The notes beneath the pieces are model-generated. The model did no database searches, was not told the origin of the DNA, and saw only the letters and a program-made list of their open reading frames with translations. Shown piece after piece: positions 29,366-31,727 of a stretch of DNA of 31,727 nt. This stretch comes from a virus. Every line of letters starts with the position of its first letter. Within the stretch, counting starts at the first letter, position 1. A program made the position numbers and the translations under genes. The DNA lies in IMG/VR virus record IMGVR_UViG_3300030118_004023, positions 1 through 31,727 of that record; one strand, given 5' to 3'.

Positions 29366-31727
29366 ATGGCAGTAAAAACACCGATTAGGTATGTGTTCGA
29401 TAACAGTGGTAATATCACTGAATTTTCAGAGTTTCAATCTGCAGACTTTATAGGCATATCTGATGGTGGTACAGGAGCTATTACTGCTTCTGGTGCAAGA
29501 ACAGCTTTAGGTTTAGAAATAGGTGTAGATGTACAAGCATTTGATTCAGAGCTTGCCGCATTATCTGGACTAACTCCTTCTGATTCAAGCATCATAGTAG
29601 GTAACGGTTCTACATTTGTTACAGAATCTGGTGCTACCGCTAGAACTTCTTTAGGTTTAGGTGTATCAGATGCAGTGCAATTTAACACAGTTCAGACATC
29701 AAACTTAACAATTGGTGGTCCATCTTTAACACTTGAAGGTGCTACAAATGATTCTTTTGAAACAACATTACAAGTCACAGACCCAACTGCAGATAGAACA
29801 ATTACATTTCCAAATGAAAGTGGTACTGTAGCTCTTACAAGTGACATTACAGCAATAGATGTAGACTTTGCTGGAGATAGTGGTACAGGTGCTGTAACTG
29901 ATGCACAAACACTTACCATAGCTGGTACAGCAAACGAAATAGAAACTAGTGCTTCCGGGCAAACACTTACAATAGGTTTACCAAATAATGTAACAGTTGG
30001 AAATAATCTTACAGTAACCGGAAACCTTACTGTATCTGGTACTACAACAACTGTTAGTTCTAATACTGTAAATATTGGTGATAGCATACTAACTCTTAAT
30101 TCTGATGAAACAGGTACACCATCTCAAAATGGTGGACTTGAAATTGAAAGAGGAACATCAACAAACAAAACATTTCTATGGAACGAATCAATTGATAAAT
30201 GGACAATTGGTAGTGAGACTTTTGTAGCTGGTACTGTTGAAGCAAATCTTACTGGTAATGTAACAGGAAATATTACAGGTAATGTAACAGGGAATGTTAC
30301 TGGAGATGTAACAGGTGATGTTACTGGTAACCTAACTGGTAATGTCACTGGCAATGTGACAGGTAATGTTACAGGTACAGTTTCAAGTCTTTCTAACTTA
30401 GATACAGATAATTTATCTGAGGGTTCATCAAATCTTTACTATACAGATGAAAGAGTTGACGATAGAGTCAATGCACTCATCATTGGTGGTGCAGGTGTTG
30501 ATACTGCTTATGATGATTCAGCAGGTACATTAACACTTACAGCTGATTTATCTGAAATAACTGCTGACCTTACAGAAAGAATTGATGACCAGGTATCTAC
30601 ATTACTTGTAGATTCAGCTTCATCAGGAATAGATATTAGTTATGATGATGCAAACAATCAGCTTACAATTTCTGCAGACCTAAGTGAGATAACAGCAGAT
30701 TTAAATGAAAGAGTCGATGACCAAGTAAACACATTACTTACTGCAGGTTCAAATGTTTCTTTAACATACGATGATGCTGCTGGAACTCTTACAATAGCTT
30801 CTACTGATACAAACACTCAACTTACAACTGAAGAAGTACAAGACATAGTTGGAGGTATGGTTGATGGTGGTACAGAAACAAATGTCTCTGTAACTTACGA
30901 TGATACATCAGGTAAATTAAACTTTGTATCTACTCAATTAACTACAGAGGAAGTTCAAGACATCATTGGTGGTATGGTAGCCAGCAATACCGAAACAAAT
31001 ATACAAGTTACTTATGATGATACATCTGGAAAACTTAACTTTGCTGCTGATTTACTTACTGAAGAAGCAGTAGAAGATTTTGTTGCTGGAGCTATCACAG
31101 CTGGTACAAATGTATCTGTTACATATGATGATGCAGCAGGAACAATAACTATTGCATCAACTGACACAAATACACAACTTACCCAAGAAGAAGTCGAAGA
31201 CTTTGTTGGAGGTATGTTGGATGGTGATGAAACATTTATATCTGTTGCTTATGATGATACAGATGGAAATATAGACTTTACAGTACCAGTAAAAGATGAA
31301 GACGATATGGCTTCAGACTCTGCTAGTCATCTAGCTACACAACAATCTATCAAAGCATATGTTGATACACAACTTACTGCAGAAGATTTAGATTTTCAAG
31401 CTGATAGTGGTGGTGCATTATCAATAGACTTAGATAGCGAGACACTTACATTTACTGGTGGTACAGGTATTGATACTTCTGGTTCTGGAAATACAGTAAC
31501 TTTTGCAATAGATTCAACAGTAGTAACAGAAACTTCTACTGATACTCTTACAAACAAAACAATAAACTTTGACGACAATACAGCAATAATAGAGTTTCAA
31601 GTTACTGTTGCAAATACAGGCTCTGGTAATAAATATTATTTAGATGGTGAAGAAACTGCAAATGTACAATTAATTCCAGGTGTAACTTATAGATTTATAC
31701 AAACAGATAATTCAAACTCTGGACATC
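29366..31727 (+). CDS. large tail fibre, 3' end beyond window
   Basis: Open from ATG 29366, which directly follows the previous TAA, through the right edge (787 codons, no stop). The N-terminus (TPIRYVFDNSGNITEFSEFQ, then DGGTGAITASGARTALGL) and the DPTADRTITFPNESGTVALT block are standard fibre attachment and shaft modules. Then come eleven TGxx tetrapeptides, seven copies of a YDDxxGxLxF-type module, a DEDDMASDSASHLATQQSIK segment, and near the edge SGNKYYLDGEE with PGVTYRFIQTDNSNSGH. The last part resembles a cupredoxin-like domain that I associate with marine phage fibres. The receptor-binding tip is likely beyond the window. Confidence 0.85.
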   Translation, partial: MAVKTPIRYVFDNSGNITEFSEFQSADFIGISDGGTGAITASGARTALGLEIGVDVQAFDSELAALSGLTPSDSSIIVGNGSTFVTESGATARTSLGLGVSDAVQFNTVQTSNLTIGGPSLTLEGATNDSFETTLQVTDPTADRTITFPNESGTVALTSDITAIDVDFAGDSGTGAVTDAQTLTIAGTANEIETSASGQTLTIGLPNNVTVGNNLTVTGNLTVSGTTTTVSSNTVNIGDSILTLNSDETGTPSQNGGLEIERGTSTNKTFLWNESIDKWTIGSETFVAGTVEANLTGNVTGNITGNVTGNVTGDVTGDVTGNLTGNVTGNVTGNVTGTVSSLSNLDTDNLSEGSSNLYYTDERVDDRVNALIIGGAGVDTAYDDSAGTLTLTADLSEITADLTERIDDQVSTLLVDSASSGIDISYDDANNQLTISADLSEITADLNERVDDQVNTLLTAGSNVSLTYDDAAGTLTIASTDTNTQLTTEEVQDIVGGMVDGGTETNVSVTYDDTSGKLNFVSTQLTTEEVQDIIGGMVASNTETNIQVTYDDTSGKLNFAADLLTEEAVEDFVAGAITAGTNVSVTYDDAAGTITIASTDTNTQLTQEEVEDFVGGMLDGDETFISVAYDDTDGNIDFTVPVKDEDDMASDSASHLATQQSIKAYVDTQLTAEDLDFQADSGGALSIDLDSETLTFTGGTGIDTSGSGNTVTFAIDSTVVTETSTDTLTNKTINFDDNTAIIEFQVTVANTGSGNKYYLDGEETANVQLIPGVTYRFIQTDNSNSGH
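30251..30382 (+). repeat. 12-nt tandem repeat encoding TGNV units
   Basis: Eleven consecutive 12-nt units encode TGNV, TGNI, TGDV, TGNL or TGTV. Several units are near identical (GGTAATGTAACA-type), a potential site for slippage and fibre length variation. Confidence 0.85.
30500..31281 (+). repeat. fibre module repeats (YDD units)
   Basis: Seven diverged copies of a roughly 35-50 residue unit, each with (V/I/A)xYDDxxGxLxF, interleaved with TADLSEITADLxERxDDQV in the first part and TTEEVQDIxGGM in the second. Copies near 30895 and 31010 share nearly the same DNA. Confidence 0.75.

Noticed and set aside
29692-30087. 131-codon minus-strand frame in the last fibre gene
   Set aside because: Low-complexity valine/serine/proline shadow of the fibre repeats; the opposite strand is an open fibre frame through the edge.

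Overview
The window is part of a double-stranded DNA tailed phage genome with siphovirus architecture: an HK97-type head and a long tail with a tape measure. The sequence is AT-rich, with GC-rich islands only in short non-coding elements. It could be a free phage or a prophage. No integrase, attachment site, lysis gene, tRNA or replication gene is visible. Several tail-fibre motifs (a 'DPTADRTITFPNESGTVALT' block, TGNV tetrapeptide repeats, and a terminal 'SGNKYYLDGEE' domain) are of the kind that recurs in marine phage fibres. A pelagic bacterial host is therefore my inference, but the host cannot be named.

Layout. (1) Positions 1-2100 lie on the minus strand and hold small unknown genes, including two too short or too atypical for routine calling. 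They are separated by hairpin terminators. Three GC-rich hairpin elements each sit 4-5 bp upstream of a TTGTCA -35 box; two of them lead directly into a TTTATA -10 at 17-18 bp, and the third is followed by a second, fully formed promoter about 65 bp further on. This looks like an early or regulatory arm built from repeated promoter cassettes. (2) Positions 2100-2391 are a divergent control region. (3) From 2391 to the right edge everything is on the plus strand and forms a packaging and morphogenesis operon. Its order is small terminase, non-coding cos/pac-like and operator-like DNA, a small ORF, HNH nuclease, a conserved small protein, large terminase, a portal with a long C-terminal extension, prohead protease, major capsid, terminator, a KKAPA-tail protein, and head-tail connector. 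A three-gene accessory cassette follows (HTH/zinc-finger protein, FmdB-type zinc ribbon, AIPR-like protein). After it come head-closure protein, a 651-residue basic neck protein, tail terminator, a small acidic protein, major tail protein, tail assembly chaperones with a -1 frameshift, tape measure, a 42-residue zinc ribbon, a distal-tail-like protein, a hub/fibre fusion with LamG, FN3 and S74 chaperone domains, and two fibre genes, the last cut by the window edge.

How the genes work together. HNH nuclease and the terminases cut and package DNA through the portal into a capsid matured by the prohead protease. Connector, closure and neck proteins join the head to a tail whose length is set by the tape measure under chaperone control. 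The hub and fibre proteins recognise the host. Most genes overlap by 1-17 nt or are separated by fewer than 30 nt, so translation is probably coupled.

The most unusual content is the AIPR-like gene (AIPR proteins are known as abortive-infection proteins in bacteria) embedded with two zinc-binding genes between the connector and head-closure genes. Next come the repeated hairpin-promoter cassettes, the tandem 30-bp-period dyads before the HNH region, the fused portal, and the LamG domain inserted in the tail hub.
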